Shown here piece by piece: positions 1 to 8,585 of a stretch of DNA of 64,000 bases (position 1 is the stretch's first letter; the number at the start of each line of letters is the position of its first letter). The stretch spans positions 20,038-84,037 of the forward strand of contig CAMUYQ010000010.1 in assembly GCA_947165025.1 (NCBI GenBank). The letters are read 5' to 3'. The DNA is from an uncultured Lachnospiraceae bacterium. Its GTDB lineage: Bacteria > Bacillota > Clostridia > Lachnospirales > Lachnospiraceae. The notes beneath the pieces were generated by a model, which saw only the letters and a program-made list of their open reading frames with translations, had not been told where the DNA came from and did not search any database. Position numbers and translations under genes: made by a program.

Positions 1-685
1 TGAATATCCCGGCCGCAAGATACGGCCCGAAAGCAAGTACATGGTCCTGTTTGGACACCTTCATGCGTATCAGGTGAATGACTGATCCGAGTACGCATCC
101 GATAATAAATGCAAGAATACAGTTCTTCCACCCGAGAAACAGTCCGGCCGCAGCCATGAGCTTTATGTCTCCTCCACCTATCCCGCGTCCCTTTGTCGCA
201 GCATACAGGATGAGCAGGAAACCGCTGACGCAAACGGCTCCGACCACATAAAGGAGCCAGTTTGTGCGGTCAAAAAACAGGTTTATCAAACCAAGTACCG
301 TAATAAACACATTAAGACCGAACGGTATTTCGTATGTCCGCCAGTCTATAACAGCTATCACTATGAGCGCTGATGTAAGTGCCATCATCAGAACGCTTTT
401 TATATTGATCCCCATTACACCGGCGATCAGAAGATACAGTGATCCGTTCAGAATTTCGATAAGCGGATACTGTACCGATATCTTCGACTTGCAGTTTCGG
501 CATTTGCCCCCGAGCAGAAGGTAGCTTATGACCGGAACCAGGTCGTACCACTTTATCACGTTCCCACAGCTTGTGCAGTGGGAACGTGTTGTGGTTATGT
601 TTTCCTTCCTCGGGATCCTGAATATGCAGACATTTAAAAAACTGCCGATCAGAAGCCCGAAGAGAAAGGCAAAGGTGTTATACAT
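1..685 (-). CDS. pilD: Prepilin peptidase/N-methyltransferase (type IV), 3' end outside window
   Basis: Polytopic membrane aspartyl protease that cleaves the leader of type IV prepilins and usually N-methylates the new N-terminus. The reading frame is open to the window edge, with 228 codons visible. Two cysteine pairs (C37/C40 and C62/C65) form the zinc-type motif of the methylase half. The two catalytic aspartates are D114 in IDWRTYEIP and D173 in the GxGD motif GGGDIKLM, flanked by hydrophobic helices. The ATG shares one base with the pilin stop codon (TAATG), so translation is probably coupled to the pilin gene, its obvious substrate. The C-terminal helices lie beyond the edge. Confidence 0.95.
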   Translation of the reverse strand, partial: MYNTFAFLFGLLIGSFLNVCIFRIPRKENITTTRSHCTSCGNVIKWYDLVPVISYLLLGGKCRNCKSKISVQYPLIEILNGSLYLLIAGVMGINIKSVLMMALTSALIVIAVIDWRTYEIPFGLNVFITVLGLINLFFDRTNWLLYVVGAVCVSGFLLILYAATKGRGIGGGDIKLMAAAGLFLGWKNCILAFIIGCVLGSVIHLIRMKVSKQDHVLAFGPYLAAGIF

Positions 686-1134
686 TAGTCAACGTATGTA
701 CCCTTAACCAGGCTGTTACCGGTTGTAAGTCCTGTTCCATCCGTGAATGCAGGAACACCGTTTGTAACCGTAACATTCAGCGTATATGAGGTTGTACCCC
801 AGTTGCTTGATTTCAGGACAAGATTATTGATTCCCGCAGCTTTAAGAGCCTTTTCGGCATTACCTGTTGCATTTGTTCCGGAGACAGCGGTTTCTGTCGT
901 GGTAATTGTAACTGCTCCGGTTGTAAGCTTATCAGTAACATTAGGATCTGCTGCATAAACCTGAATTGCCGTCATGATTGCTGCAACGTTCTGAACGTCT
1001 GTAGACTTCCTGCTTCGCTCAACATACTTCATGAACTGCGGTGCAAGAACACCTACAAGGATTGCCATGATGGCAATGACGATGATCAGCTCGACAAGCG
1101 AGAAACCTTTGTTATTCTGTTCTTTCTTATTCAT
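685..1134 (-). CDS. pilA: Type IV major pilin (prepilin)
   Basis: Pilus subunit of 149 residues. The class III signal is short and charged (MNKKEQNNKG) with cleavage expected between G10 and F11. The mature start GFSLVELIIVIAIMAILVG has the conserved glutamate at mature position 5, followed by the long N-terminal helix and a small globular domain rich in T, V and A. An in-frame ATG six codons upstream lies on the ribosome binding site AAGGAG, so I chose the ATG at 1134. It has its own strong promoter and a stem-loop leader, consistent with high expression apart from the machinery genes upstream. The product could be a pseudopilin, but it is the only pilin-like gene here and sits beside the peptidase. 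Confidence 0.93.
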   Translation of the reverse strand: MNKKEQNNKGFSLVELIIVIAIMAILVGVLAPQFMKYVERSRKSTDVQNVAAIMTAIQVYAADPNVTDKLTTGAVTITTTETAVSGTNATGNAEKALKAAGINNLVLKSSNWGTTSYTLNVTVTNGVPAFTDGTGLTTGNSLVKGTYVD

Positions 1135-1171
1135 ACTCTTTCTCCTTTGCATATGAATTGTTCTGGATCTA

Positions 1172-1212
1172 TATATATCCGAGGCGTCTGCTCATCGCCA
1201 CGGCCATATATA
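1172..1212 (-). promoter_or_regulatory. Stem-loop in the pilin mRNA leader
   Basis: Inverted repeat between the predicted transcription start and the pilin ribosome binding site. The arms TATATATCCGaGGCG and CGCCaCGGccATATATA enclose a 9-base loop, giving a long stem with small mismatches. It lies about 38 bases upstream of the start codon and does not cover the ribosome binding site. A stabilising 5' hairpin for an abundant mRNA is a reasonable guess. I could not match it to c-di-GMP-I or c-di-GMP-II aptamer signatures. Confidence 0.6.
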
Positions 1213-1240
1213 CTTTATATCGGCATGATATCCGTTATCT

Positions 1241-1270
1241 ATTATATCACGTTTTGTGCGTATGTGACAA
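1241..1270 (-). promoter_or_regulatory. Sigma-A promoter of the pilin gene
   Basis: On the minus strand, -35 TTGTCA and a perfect -10 TATAAT are separated by 18 bases, with an extended -10 TG one base upstream of the -10. It lies in the 225-base spacer between pilC and the pilin gene and gives a leader of roughly 100 bases. Confidence 0.75.
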
Positions 1271-1359
1271 ATTTTTAACGATCGTGTTACCGTTTCTATA
1301 TTATATGACGGAAATTGTCTGCAAAATGGTCCACTCTCCCGACTTACTGCGACACATGA

Positions 1360-2571
1360 TCACATATTTCCGATCGAATCATACAGCGTGAGCATCGGCT
1401 GAAGTATCGCCATGATAATAACTCCGACTATTACTGCAAGTACAACTATGATCATCGGCTCCATTACGGCCATCATCTGCTCTGTTGCTTCCGCAACTTC
1501 CTCTTCATAGTATTCGGCTATGTTCTCAAGCATATCCTCAAGTTCACCGGTCTCTTCACCGATCGAAACCATATGAACTACCATGGGCGGGAACAGCCCG
1601 CACATCTTGATCGGTTTCGACAGTGACACACCGTTACTGACCTGATCTCTTGCCTGATATACAGCGCGCTGGAACAGTATGTTTGCATCCATTGAGTTAC
1701 CTGTTATCTCAAGCGCTTCCATCATCGGAACACCGGCACGCAGAAGTGTTGAAAGCGTTCTTGAAAACGTCGCGCAGTTTGTCTTCGTCTGCAGCTGTCC
1801 CATTCCGGGAAGTTTAAGTTTCATCGTTCCGAACAGAACTCTTCCGCTTATCGTCTGTGAATAGATTTTGATGAATACAGTCAGTACGACTACTATGATC
1901 AGAAGCAGCCACCAGTAATCGACGAAGAAATCCGACATTGCTATGACGGCTCTTGTCATCGCAGGCATCTCAACATCCATATCTGCGAACATCGCCATGA
2001 AATTCGGGATAACGAACGTCATCATCGCGACGATAACGCCGACTGCAACTATAAGGACAATGATCGGATATATAGTAGCCTTCTTGATGATCGCCTTAAG
2101 TTTTGCTTCCTTCTCAAACTGAAGCGCCATTCTCTCAAATGCGGTCTCAAGAGAACCGGTTGCTTCACCGGCTTCAACAAGGTTTACAAATATCGAAGGG
2201 AACACCTTCTGCTTGCGCATTGCCGATGAGAGTGTCTCACCTTTTCCGAGATCGTCAACGAGTGAGACCGTTGCTGCCTTAAGGGCCTTGTTCTCGGTCT
2301 GCTCGCTCATCATCTGAAGGGCATTGATAACGCTGACACCTGCCTTTATTATCGCAACGAACTGACGGCAGTATACGGCATAGTCCCTTGCCTTTACCTT
2401 GGGAGCACCGAATGTGATATCCTTGTTCAGCGCACTCTGCGGCTCGATCTTTGTGACGATCAGGCCGTCGGCCTTAAGCTTGCTCGCAGCCTGTTCCTGG
2501 TTGGTCGCTGTGATATTTCCTTTTTTCTCTTTTCCGTCAGGCCCTATGGCCCTGTACATATAAGCCGGCAT
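1360..2571 (-). CDS. pilC: Type IV pilus inner-membrane platform protein PilC (GspF family)
   Basis: Polytopic membrane protein of 403 residues that anchors the assembly ATPases. It begins with the short PilC-type domain (MPAYMYRAIGPDGKEKKG) and then carries two GspF repeats, each with a cytoplasmic helical domain followed by hydrophobic helices (around residues 170-240 and 370-400). GEATGSLE in the first repeat and GEETGELE in the second are the family hallmarks. Length is typical. It follows pilT by 20 bases and is presumably cotranscribed from the pilB promoter. Confidence 0.95.
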   Translation of the reverse strand: MPAYMYRAIGPDGKEKKGNITATNQEQAASKLKADGLIVTKIEPQSALNKDITFGAPKVKARDYAVYCRQFVAIIKAGVSVINALQMMSEQTENKALKAATVSLVDDLGKGETLSSAMRKQKVFPSIFVNLVEAGEATGSLETAFERMALQFEKEAKLKAIIKKATIYPIIVLIVAVGVIVAMMTFVIPNFMAMFADMDVEMPAMTRAVIAMSDFFVDYWWLLLIIVVVLTVFIKIYSQTISGRVLFGTMKLKLPGMGQLQTKTNCATFSRTLSTLLRAGVPMMEALEITGNSMDANILFQRAVYQARDQVSNGVSLSKPIKMCGLFPPMVVHMVSIGEETGELEDMLENIAEYYEEEVAEATEQMMAVMEPMIIVVLAVIVGVIIMAILQPMLTLYDSIGNM

Positions 2572-2591
2572 ATGATTTTCGCCCTTTCAGT

Positions 2592-3665
2592 TTAGATACG
2601 GTTAGCCATTGTTGTCTTATCCTGTGCGAAGAGAAGTGCATCCTCACGGTCTATCTCGCCGCGCATGTAAAGATCTGTTATGGCGTCATCCATCGTTATC
2701 ATTCCCATTTTCCTGTTAGTCTGGATCGTGGATGTGATCTGATGCGATTTGTTCTCACGTATAAGGTTTCTGATCGCGGAATTGGCATGCATTACCTCGA
2801 ATGCGGCACACCTTCCGCCACCCACTCTCGGGATCAGCTGCTGAGATACAACGGCTTCAAGAACGTTCGCAAGCTGGGTCCTGATCTGCTGCTGCTGATG
2901 CGGCGGGAACACGTCAATGATACGGTCGACCGTCGATGCGGCACCGATCGTGTGCAGCGTCGAGAACACAAGGTGTCCTGTCTCGGCTGCGGTTATCGCC
3001 GTACTTATCGTCTCAAGGTCACGCATCTCTCCGACGAGGATAACATCGGGGTCTTCACGGAGCGCCGACCTTAATGCTATCGAATAATCATCCGTATCGA
3101 TCCCGACCTCACGCTGGTTGACGATCGACTTGTCGTGACGGTGAAGGTACTCGATAGGATCCTCAAGTGTTATGATGTGTGCATCAAGCTCACGGTTGAT
3201 CTTTCCGATTATCGAAGCAAGTGTAGTTGATTTACCGGATCCCGTCGGACCTGTGACAAGAACGAGTCCGCGCTTTTTATCAAACAGATTGACGACCGAT
3301 TCGGGAACGGAAAGCTCCTCGGGAAGCGGTATCTTGTTACCGACAAGTCTGAATACCATCGCGCACGTGCCGCGCTGTCTGAACGCATTGACACGGTAAC
3401 GTCCGAGCTGGGATATCGAATAGGAGAAGTCCCACTCGCCCTTGTCATCAAACGCCTTCGTCTGCTTTTCGTTCATGATCCCGTAGAGAAGCCTGTTTGT
3501 GTCTTCAGGCATCAGTCTCGGGAAGTTCATCTCCTTAAGGTGTCCGGACACACGCATTTTCGGCGGTATGCCGACCGTGATATGCACGTCGCTCGCACCC
3601 GCCTGATTGGCTACCGTAAGTATCTGTTCGATCGTAACTGTTGCTGCTGCGCTTTGTAATTCCAT
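2592..3665 (-). CDS. pilT: Type IV pilus retraction ATPase PilT
   Basis: Hexameric cytoplasmic ATPase that drives pilus retraction and twitching. Its 357 residues match the family length. Walker A is GPTGSGKST at residues 139-147. The PilT-type Walker B/Asp-box region reads ILVGEMRDLETI, followed by the His box around TGHLVFSTLHT. The C-terminal AIRNLIRE signature is present. PilB and PilT together imply both extension and retraction, hence probable twitching motility. Confidence 0.96.
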   Translation of the reverse strand: MELQSAAATVTIEQILTVANQAGASDVHITVGIPPKMRVSGHLKEMNFPRLMPEDTNRLLYGIMNEKQTKAFDDKGEWDFSYSISQLGRYRVNAFRQRGTCAMVFRLVGNKIPLPEELSVPESVVNLFDKKRGLVLVTGPTGSGKSTTLASIIGKINRELDAHIITLEDPIEYLHRHDKSIVNQREVGIDTDDYSIALRSALREDPDVILVGEMRDLETISTAITAAETGHLVFSTLHTIGAASTVDRIIDVFPPHQQQQIRTQLANVLEAVVSQQLIPRVGGGRCAAFEVMHANSAIRNLIRENKSHQITSTIQTNRKMGMITMDDAITDLYMRGEIDREDALLFAQDKTTMANRI

Positions 3666-3717
3666 AATTGTTTCACCCTTATTACCGTAACAGGTTGCAC
3701 TTTTTTATCGGTCGCTC

Positions 3718-3797
3718 GGGCAATCAGAATCGACTCCGTCGATGGCCCTCGCGGTGTAGTAAGGAATCTTCCCACTTCGTGGGCCCCTCCTTCCTAC
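3718..3797 (-). other. Two stem-loops in the pilB-pilT spacer
   Basis: The 128-base gap between pilB and pilT contains two inverted repeats. One (3756-3797) has outer arms GTAGTAAGGA and TCCTTCCTAC and a nested CCCAC/GTGGG stem with a three-base loop; it covers the pilB stop codon. The other (3718-3748) has GGGC/GCCC enclosing ATCGAC-TCC-GTCGAT. Neither is followed by a T-run, so simple termination is unlikely. They may set pilB versus pilT mRNA levels through processing or stability; this is inference. Confidence 0.5.
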
Positions 3798-5500
3798 AAT
3801 TCCTCCTCATATGCTACCTTGCGCATCTCACTTATCGTCGTGATGCCCTGAAGCACGTATTCCGCTGCGGCGCGGCGAAGTGTTGTCATGCCTTCGGCCA
3901 CTGCCTGCTCTTCTATCTCATCGGCATTGCATCCGCGTGATATCATTCCTGAGATCTTATGCGATATCGGCATTATCTCATAAACACCGATCCTGCCCTT
4001 GTAGCCCTTGGAACACTCGCGGCATCCGACCGGCTCATATATGATGCACTGCTGATCCTCCGGAACCCTGAGTGCTCTCTTCTCATCCGAATCAGCCTCT
4101 TTCTGTCTGCGGCATTTCGGACAGAGCTTTCTGACAAGTCTCTGTGCGATGATACCTACGACCGAATCACCGATAAGGTACGGCTCAACACCCATATCAA
4201 GAAGACGCGTGATAGAACTTGCGGTTGAGTTCGTATGAAGGGTTGATATAACAAGGTGACCCGTGATCGATGCCTTGACAGCTATCTCAGCTGTCTCGGT
4301 ATCTCTTATCTCACCGATCATGATGATATCCGGGTCCTGACGAAGGATGGATCTTAAGGCCGAGGCAAATGTCAGGTCTGCTTTGACGTTTACCTGCACC
4401 TGGTTGATGCCGTTAACGTTTGCCTCGACAGGATCTTCTACCGTAATTATGTTAACCTCGTCGGAATTAAGTTCCGAGAGAACCGTATAACATGTTGTTG
4501 ATTTTCCCGAACCGGTAGGTCCCGTAACGAGGATGATACCGTGCGGGTTGGACATGATCGCATCGAACCTCGGAAGCTCTCTTTCATTAAGTCCGAGATA
4601 CTTCTTGTCACGCGTCAGGCCGTCCTTTGATGTCAGTCGCATAACGACCTTCTCGCCGAACACCGTCGGAAGTATGGATACACGGACATCGTACTCCTTG
4701 CTGTCGACAACTACTGTCAGACGTCCGTCCTGAGGTTTTCTCTTCTCTGAGATATCGAGATTTGAAATGATCTTGATACGCGCAACGAGCGCGGGAAGAA
4801 GCGACTTGTCGTAATCCATGTTCTCGACAAGAACGCCGTCGATCCTGAAGCGCACCCTGACTTCCCTGTCGAGTGCTTCGATATGTATATCCGATGCGCC
4901 CTGGCGGACCGCTGTCTCGAGCATCGTTTTAACGAGCTTAACGATCGGAGCGTCATCGATGTTCTCGTATTCAATGTCGGAAGTTGTGGTATCAAACGCG
5001 ATCTCGGCCGCATGCTCTTCCTGGAACTGTGCGGCAGCCGCCCTTGCCTGTTCTTTACCATATCTTCTGTCAAGCTGCAGCGAGATCTGCGCGCTCGGGC
5101 AGAAGAACGGGATGACTTCCATATTCGTCATGATGGTGACATCGTCGATCGCCATGATGTTCATGGGATCTGCCATCGCCACCTTAAGTATGTTGGGATT
5201 CTTTTCGTCGAAGCCGAACGGGATGAGCTGGTTCTTCTTCATCAGGTCTTCGGACACAAGCCTTACGGCATTGTCATCAAGACCGACTTTGCGAAGATCG
5301 ACCGTATCTATACCGAGCTGTGAAGAGAGGATGTTCGAGAAATCCTCCTGGGAAACATAACCGAGCGCGATGAGTGTCTCACCGAGCTTTGTACCCCTGA
5401 TCTTCTGCTCTTTTAATGCAGTTTCAAGTTGTGCCGCCGTGATCAGCCCCTCACTGATCATAAGATCGCCGATACGGACTTTTTTACGAATCATTGCCAT
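3794..5500 (-). CDS. pilB: Type IV pilus extension ATPase PilB (GspE family) with N-terminal MshEN-like repeats
   Basis: Secretion ATPase of 568 residues that powers pilin polymerisation. Residues 9-32 and 38-61 are two tandem 24-residue motifs of the MshEN type (RIGxxxxxxGLxxxxxLxxxLxxQ and KLGxxxxxxGYxxxxxFxxxLxxQ), a fold that binds c-di-GMP in MshE. Walker A GPTGSGKST is at 327-335, followed by IMIGEIRDTETAE and the His box ISTLHTNS. A tetracysteine zinc site (CPKC and CREC) precedes the C-terminal domain. Translation may begin at the ATG at 5500 or two codons later, which has better ribosome-site spacing. It is the first gene of the pilus machinery operon. Confidence 0.95.
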   Translation of the reverse strand: MAMIRKKVRIGDLMISEGLITAAQLETALKEQKIRGTKLGETLIALGYVSQEDFSNILSSQLGIDTVDLRKVGLDDNAVRLVSEDLMKKNQLIPFGFDEKNPNILKVAMADPMNIMAIDDVTIMTNMEVIPFFCPSAQISLQLDRRYGKEQARAAAAQFQEEHAAEIAFDTTTSDIEYENIDDAPIVKLVKTMLETAVRQGASDIHIEALDREVRVRFRIDGVLVENMDYDKSLLPALVARIKIISNLDISEKRKPQDGRLTVVVDSKEYDVRVSILPTVFGEKVVMRLTSKDGLTRDKKYLGLNERELPRFDAIMSNPHGIILVTGPTGSGKSTTCYTVLSELNSDEVNIITVEDPVEANVNGINQVQVNVKADLTFASALRSILRQDPDIIMIGEIRDTETAEIAVKASITGHLVISTLHTNSTASSITRLLDMGVEPYLIGDSVVGIIAQRLVRKLCPKCRRQKEADSDEKRALRVPEDQQCIIYEPVGCRECSKGYKGRIGVYEIMPISHKISGMISRGCNADEIEEQAVAEGMTTLRRAAAEYVLQGITTISEMRKVAYEEEL

Positions 5501-5520
5501 AACCTTACCCCAACTTCTCC

Positions 5521-5549
5521 ATTATAACGTAGTTAACATAAGTTTTCAA
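5521..5549 (-). promoter_or_regulatory. Sigma-A promoter of the pilB-pilT-pilC operon
   Basis: On the minus strand, TTGAAA, a 17-base spacer and TATAAT lie just downstream of the lysozyme stop codon. The start of transcription would fall about 14 bases before the pilB ATG, giving a very short leader. Confidence 0.75.
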
Positions 5550-5552
5550 TAA

Positions 5553-6596
5553 TTATTCGGTCGTGACGACTTCGTCTTCATGCTCACCTTCAGCTATCTC
5601 GCCTCCGCTCAGATAGGCTTCGCGCATCTGCGGAACAAATGATGCATAATCGACCATCGAGATATCAAGATCGACATCGCCTTTGATACCCGGGATGCTG
5701 CCTTTATCAGTGTACTGCCAGATGGTGAAATCAAAGAGAAAATCATTCTCATCAAGATACTGAGGCGCCCAGAAATCGTACTCGCGAAGAGACTCAAGCT
5801 CCAAGTATCTTCTCATCCAGTTTTCCGACGCGTAGATCATCGGATAGTATCCCTTTTCTTTGATCTTCTCACAGAATGCCCGGCATATGTCAGACCTGAG
5901 CTCATCTGAAATCTCGGTCGTGTTCGTCCTTGCGCTCTCGTCATCGATGTATTCGGTATCTATCGCAACAGGATAGGAAATATTGTAATCCTCGATCAGA
6001 TCAAGAACGTATTTCGCCTCTTCCTCGGCCTCTTCAACCGTAAGCGCCTGAGTAAAGAAATACACACCGATCTTAATGCCGACGCGCTGTGCCTCGGATG
6101 CAAACTGATCAAACTTTTCATCCTTTGCAAGACCGCCTTCCGAATATCCGCGGTATCCGGCCCTCAGCATTACAAACTCGCATCCCGATGCAGCGAGTTC
6201 ATCCCAGTTGACGTACTTGTTGTGATACGACAGATCGCATCCGAGATGACTGATCTTCTCACCTTCATCATTAAAGTAAGCCATGAACCCGTTGTCGATC
6301 CTGAAATTCTCAGGATTGTACGAGCTCAGCGACAACTTGCCCTCGGTGATCTTACGCTTCGGAACATATACATTTGTAACGTTTATGTGGCTCTGTTCTT
6401 CGATAACGGTCGCAAGCTCATCCTGTACCGCTGCGATCTCTTTTGAACTTTTGATATGAACGATGACCATACCCGCCATCAGCCCGAACACAAAACTTGT
6501 CAGAATGATCAGAAAGATCAGTCCTCCGTTCCTTCGTTTTCGTCTTCTCGGTGGCGGTGTCACCGTATTCTGATTTGGTCTTCTTCCCTCGTCCAA
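5553..6596 (-). CDS. Membrane-anchored GH25 lysozyme
   Basis: Peptidoglycan muramidase of 347 residues. An N-terminal basic run (PPPRRRKRRN) leads into one transmembrane helix around residues 25-47 with little room for signal cleavage, so the enzyme is probably anchored and faces outward. The GH25 barrel spans roughly residues 110-320, with the first catalytic aspartate in HLGCDLSYHN and the DxE pair in VAIDTEY. The start codon is TTG, supported by AAGGGGAG eight bases upstream; no ATG precedes the membrane helix. Its position beside the pilus operon suggests local wall opening, but that is inferred from neighbourhood only. Confidence 0.9.
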   Translation of the reverse strand: MDEGRRPNQNTVTPPPRRRKRRNGGLIFLIILTSFVFGLMAGMVIVHIKSSKEIAAVQDELATVIEEQSHINVTNVYVPKRKITEGKLSLSSYNPENFRIDNGFMAYFNDEGEKISHLGCDLSYHNKYVNWDELAASGCEFVMLRAGYRGYSEGGLAKDEKFDQFASEAQRVGIKIGVYFFTQALTVEEAEEEAKYVLDLIEDYNISYPVAIDTEYIDDESARTNTTEISDELRSDICRAFCEKIKEKGYYPMIYASENWMRRYLELESLREYDFWAPQYLDENDFLFDFTIWQYTDKGSIPGIKGDVDLDISMVDYASFVPQMREAYLSGGEIAEGEHEDEVVTTE

Positions 6597-6620
6597 TACT
6601 TACTCTCCCCTTAAGAGCAT

Positions 6621-7304
6621 TTATTTACCAAGCGCTGCTTTTACTCTCTCGACAAGCTCCGTCGAAAAGAAGTTTTCCTGCATAACAAGAGGTATGACAC
6701 GCTCGTCGCGAAGAAACGATGAGAGCGACTCGTAAACATCCTCCGGTGATACGCCGGATGAATCCTTCCCGATTATAAAAAGGTCGGGGTGATGATTTTT
6801 GATGTAATCGACAGCCTCCATCGAAGAGCGCACGACCTTGACCCGGTAGTTGTTTGCCGACAGGTTGTTTCGCATCTCTTTGAGCTGCTCTATATCGTTA
6901 TCCAGTATCAGTATCTCGTCCGCCTTTTTCACGCCTGCGCCTTCGGCGAAAACCTTCTCGATCCTCTTGAGAAGTTCACCCTTCGGTATCGTCTTGACGA
7001 GATAGCCTGCTGCACCCTTTGCCATCAGTTCCCTGACGAGATTCGGGTTTGCAACTCCCGACAGAAATACGACAGGAGTATCGCTAAGTTCCGGATTGCT
7101 GATCAGTTTGTCAAATGCCTCAAGTCCGTTTACGACCGGCATCTCGATATCCAGAAGTATAAGATCGGCATCGTATGATCCCATCTTCTCAACGAATCTG
7201 TAGCCTGCGTTTTCAGTGACAACATCGTATGTATCCTCGAGATACTTCTTCAGTATCTTGAGTGTCATGATATCATCGTCTACGATCAGGATTCTCTTTT
7301 TCAT
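6621..7304 (-). CDS. Double-receiver response regulator, second receiver degenerate
   Basis: A cytoplasmic protein of 227 residues with two CheY-like receivers and no output domain. Receiver 1 (about 1-120) is complete: acidic pair in LIVDDD, phosphoacceptor in LILLDIEMP, threonine/serine in VFLSG and lysine in LVKT. Receiver 2 (about 130-225) keeps the fold (LILDNDIEQL) but reads LFIIGKDSSG where the acceptor aspartate should be, so it is probably not phosphorylated there. The ribosome site is GGGGGA, 16 bases after the preceding gene. It belongs to the histidine-kinase cluster. Confidence 0.9.
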   Translation of the reverse strand: MKKRILIVDDDIMTLKILKKYLEDTYDVVTENAGYRFVEKMGSYDADLILLDIEMPVVNGLEAFDKLISNPELSDTPVVFLSGVANPNLVRELMAKGAAGYLVKTIPKGELLKRIEKVFAEGAGVKKADEILILDNDIEQLKEMRNNLSANNYRVKVVRSSMEAVDYIKNHHPDLFIIGKDSSGVSPEDVYESLSSFLRDERVIPLVMQENFFSTELVERVKAALGK

Positions 7305-7319
7305 GATTTTCCCCCGGTG

Positions 7320-8585
7320 TTACTGTAAATTTCCGAAATGACCCTCTACGGCCCGGGCAATGAGTTCACGCTTTATGGGTTTGTTAAGTATCCCTACAAC
7401 TCCCGGTCCGAGAAGATGGGACCTTGACTCCTTGTAATCGTCCCCGACAAGGTACATGACCGGAATGTTTGAGCCACCCGGCTGCATGCGTACCGAATTG
7501 ACCGTCATCATTCCGTTCATTCCCGGAAGAGCGGGATTGATTATGAGAAGGTCGGCACGGTTCTTGACGAAATAATCAACGGTTTTGATTCCCGAATCAA
7601 GTGCCACAACATTGTAGTTCTGCGTCAGGAAAAGCGCGCAGAGCTTTCTTGCCTTAACGTCGTGATCAACGATCACGACAGTCTTCTTCTCGTATGTTCT
7701 TTCAGGGTCCGAAGCTTTTCTTCTCGCCGTGGCATCAAGCATGATCGTACCCTGTGCACCCATGGCGCTCATGGGATTGTTCATGGCTTTTGTCTTAAGC
7801 TTCTGTACCGGATCATTGTGCAGGTACTCCTGCTCCAGACGGTCAAATTCCTCGGCCTCTTTTAACTCCTGCTCTCTCTTCGCTTTTCTGTCGCGCTGCC
7901 TCTCAAAAGCCTCGGCTCTTCTCTTTTTATACTCGGCATATCCGTTGTCGATATCACTGTCACTGTTTTTGCTGTCTTTGACCTTTGCGGCAGCATCCAG
8001 AAGGATCTGTATATCCTTGGCGCGCTGCTTTCCGCGCTCAAGCGCGGCCATTAGATTGGCCATCTGCGTCTCTTTGTCAAGAACGACCGCACGCTGCATT
8101 CCGTCTCCCGGTGCCTTGACAGACAGCCCCATCAGCCTGTCGATGTTCTTTGTCTCCTCGTAGCCTGTGATGAGCGGTTCAGGTGCGAATTCCGCTTCTT
8201 CTATCGCTTCGGTAATGACTGAGAAGAACTCGCTTTCATCAAGTTCGCCCTCGTAAAAAACCACGTCACCTATCTCAAGGAATTCCATCGCCCTGTCGGA
8301 AAATTCATCATCGGTAAGTATGACGACAGGGATCGAGGCGATATCGGTACTGCCGGATTTATTGATCATCCAGTCATACGTATATAGCCCCAGGCTCTTT
8401 TTGTCATCTCCGTACATGATGACAAGATCCGGAACAGCTCCTTCGGCATCGGGCTTAAGATAGTCAAGCGCACCGTCGCCGTATCCGAGCGCAACGCTGT
8501 CAATATAGTCGGGAAGGATCGCCTTAACGCTTTCGCGGCGCGTCCTGTCCTCGTCGATTATGATAGCACGCAACTGACCCATCAC
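7320..8585 (-). CDS. Two pseudo-receiver domains joined by a charged helical linker
   Basis: A 421-residue protein with receiver-like folds at each end. The N-terminal one (about 4-135) has IIIDEDR but VIMYGDD at the acceptor site. The C-terminal one (about 300-420) has VIVDHD but LLIINPALPG, with Asn in place of Asp. The middle (about 170-290) is highly charged, with long K/R/E runs likely to form a coiled coil. It overlaps the kinase stop by four bases (ATGA). Because both phosphorylation sites look lost, a scaffold or phosphate-independent partner is more likely than a classical regulator. Confidence 0.82.
   Translation of the reverse strand: MMGQLRAIIIDEDRTRRESVKAILPDYIDSVALGYGDGALDYLKPDAEGAVPDLVIMYGDDKKSLGLYTYDWMINKSGSTDIASIPVVILTDDEFSDRAMEFLEIGDVVFYEGELDESEFFSVITEAIEEAEFAPEPLITGYEETKNIDRLMGLSVKAPGDGMQRAVVLDKETQMANLMAALERGKQRAKDIQILLDAAAKVKDSKNSDSDIDNGYAEYKKRRAEAFERQRDRKAKREQELKEAEEFDRLEQEYLHNDPVQKLKTKAMNNPMSAMGAQGTIMLDATARRKASDPERTYEKKTVVIVDHDVKARKLCALFLTQNYNVVALDSGIKTVDYFVKNRADLLIINPALPGMNGMMTVNSVRMQPGGSNIPVMYLVGDDYKESRSHLLGPGVVGILNKPIKRELIARAVEGHFGNLQ

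Noticed and set aside
1135..1359. c-di-GMP riboswitch before the pilin gene
   Set aside because: A good hairpin exists, but no class I or class II aptamer signature could be found in the spacer.
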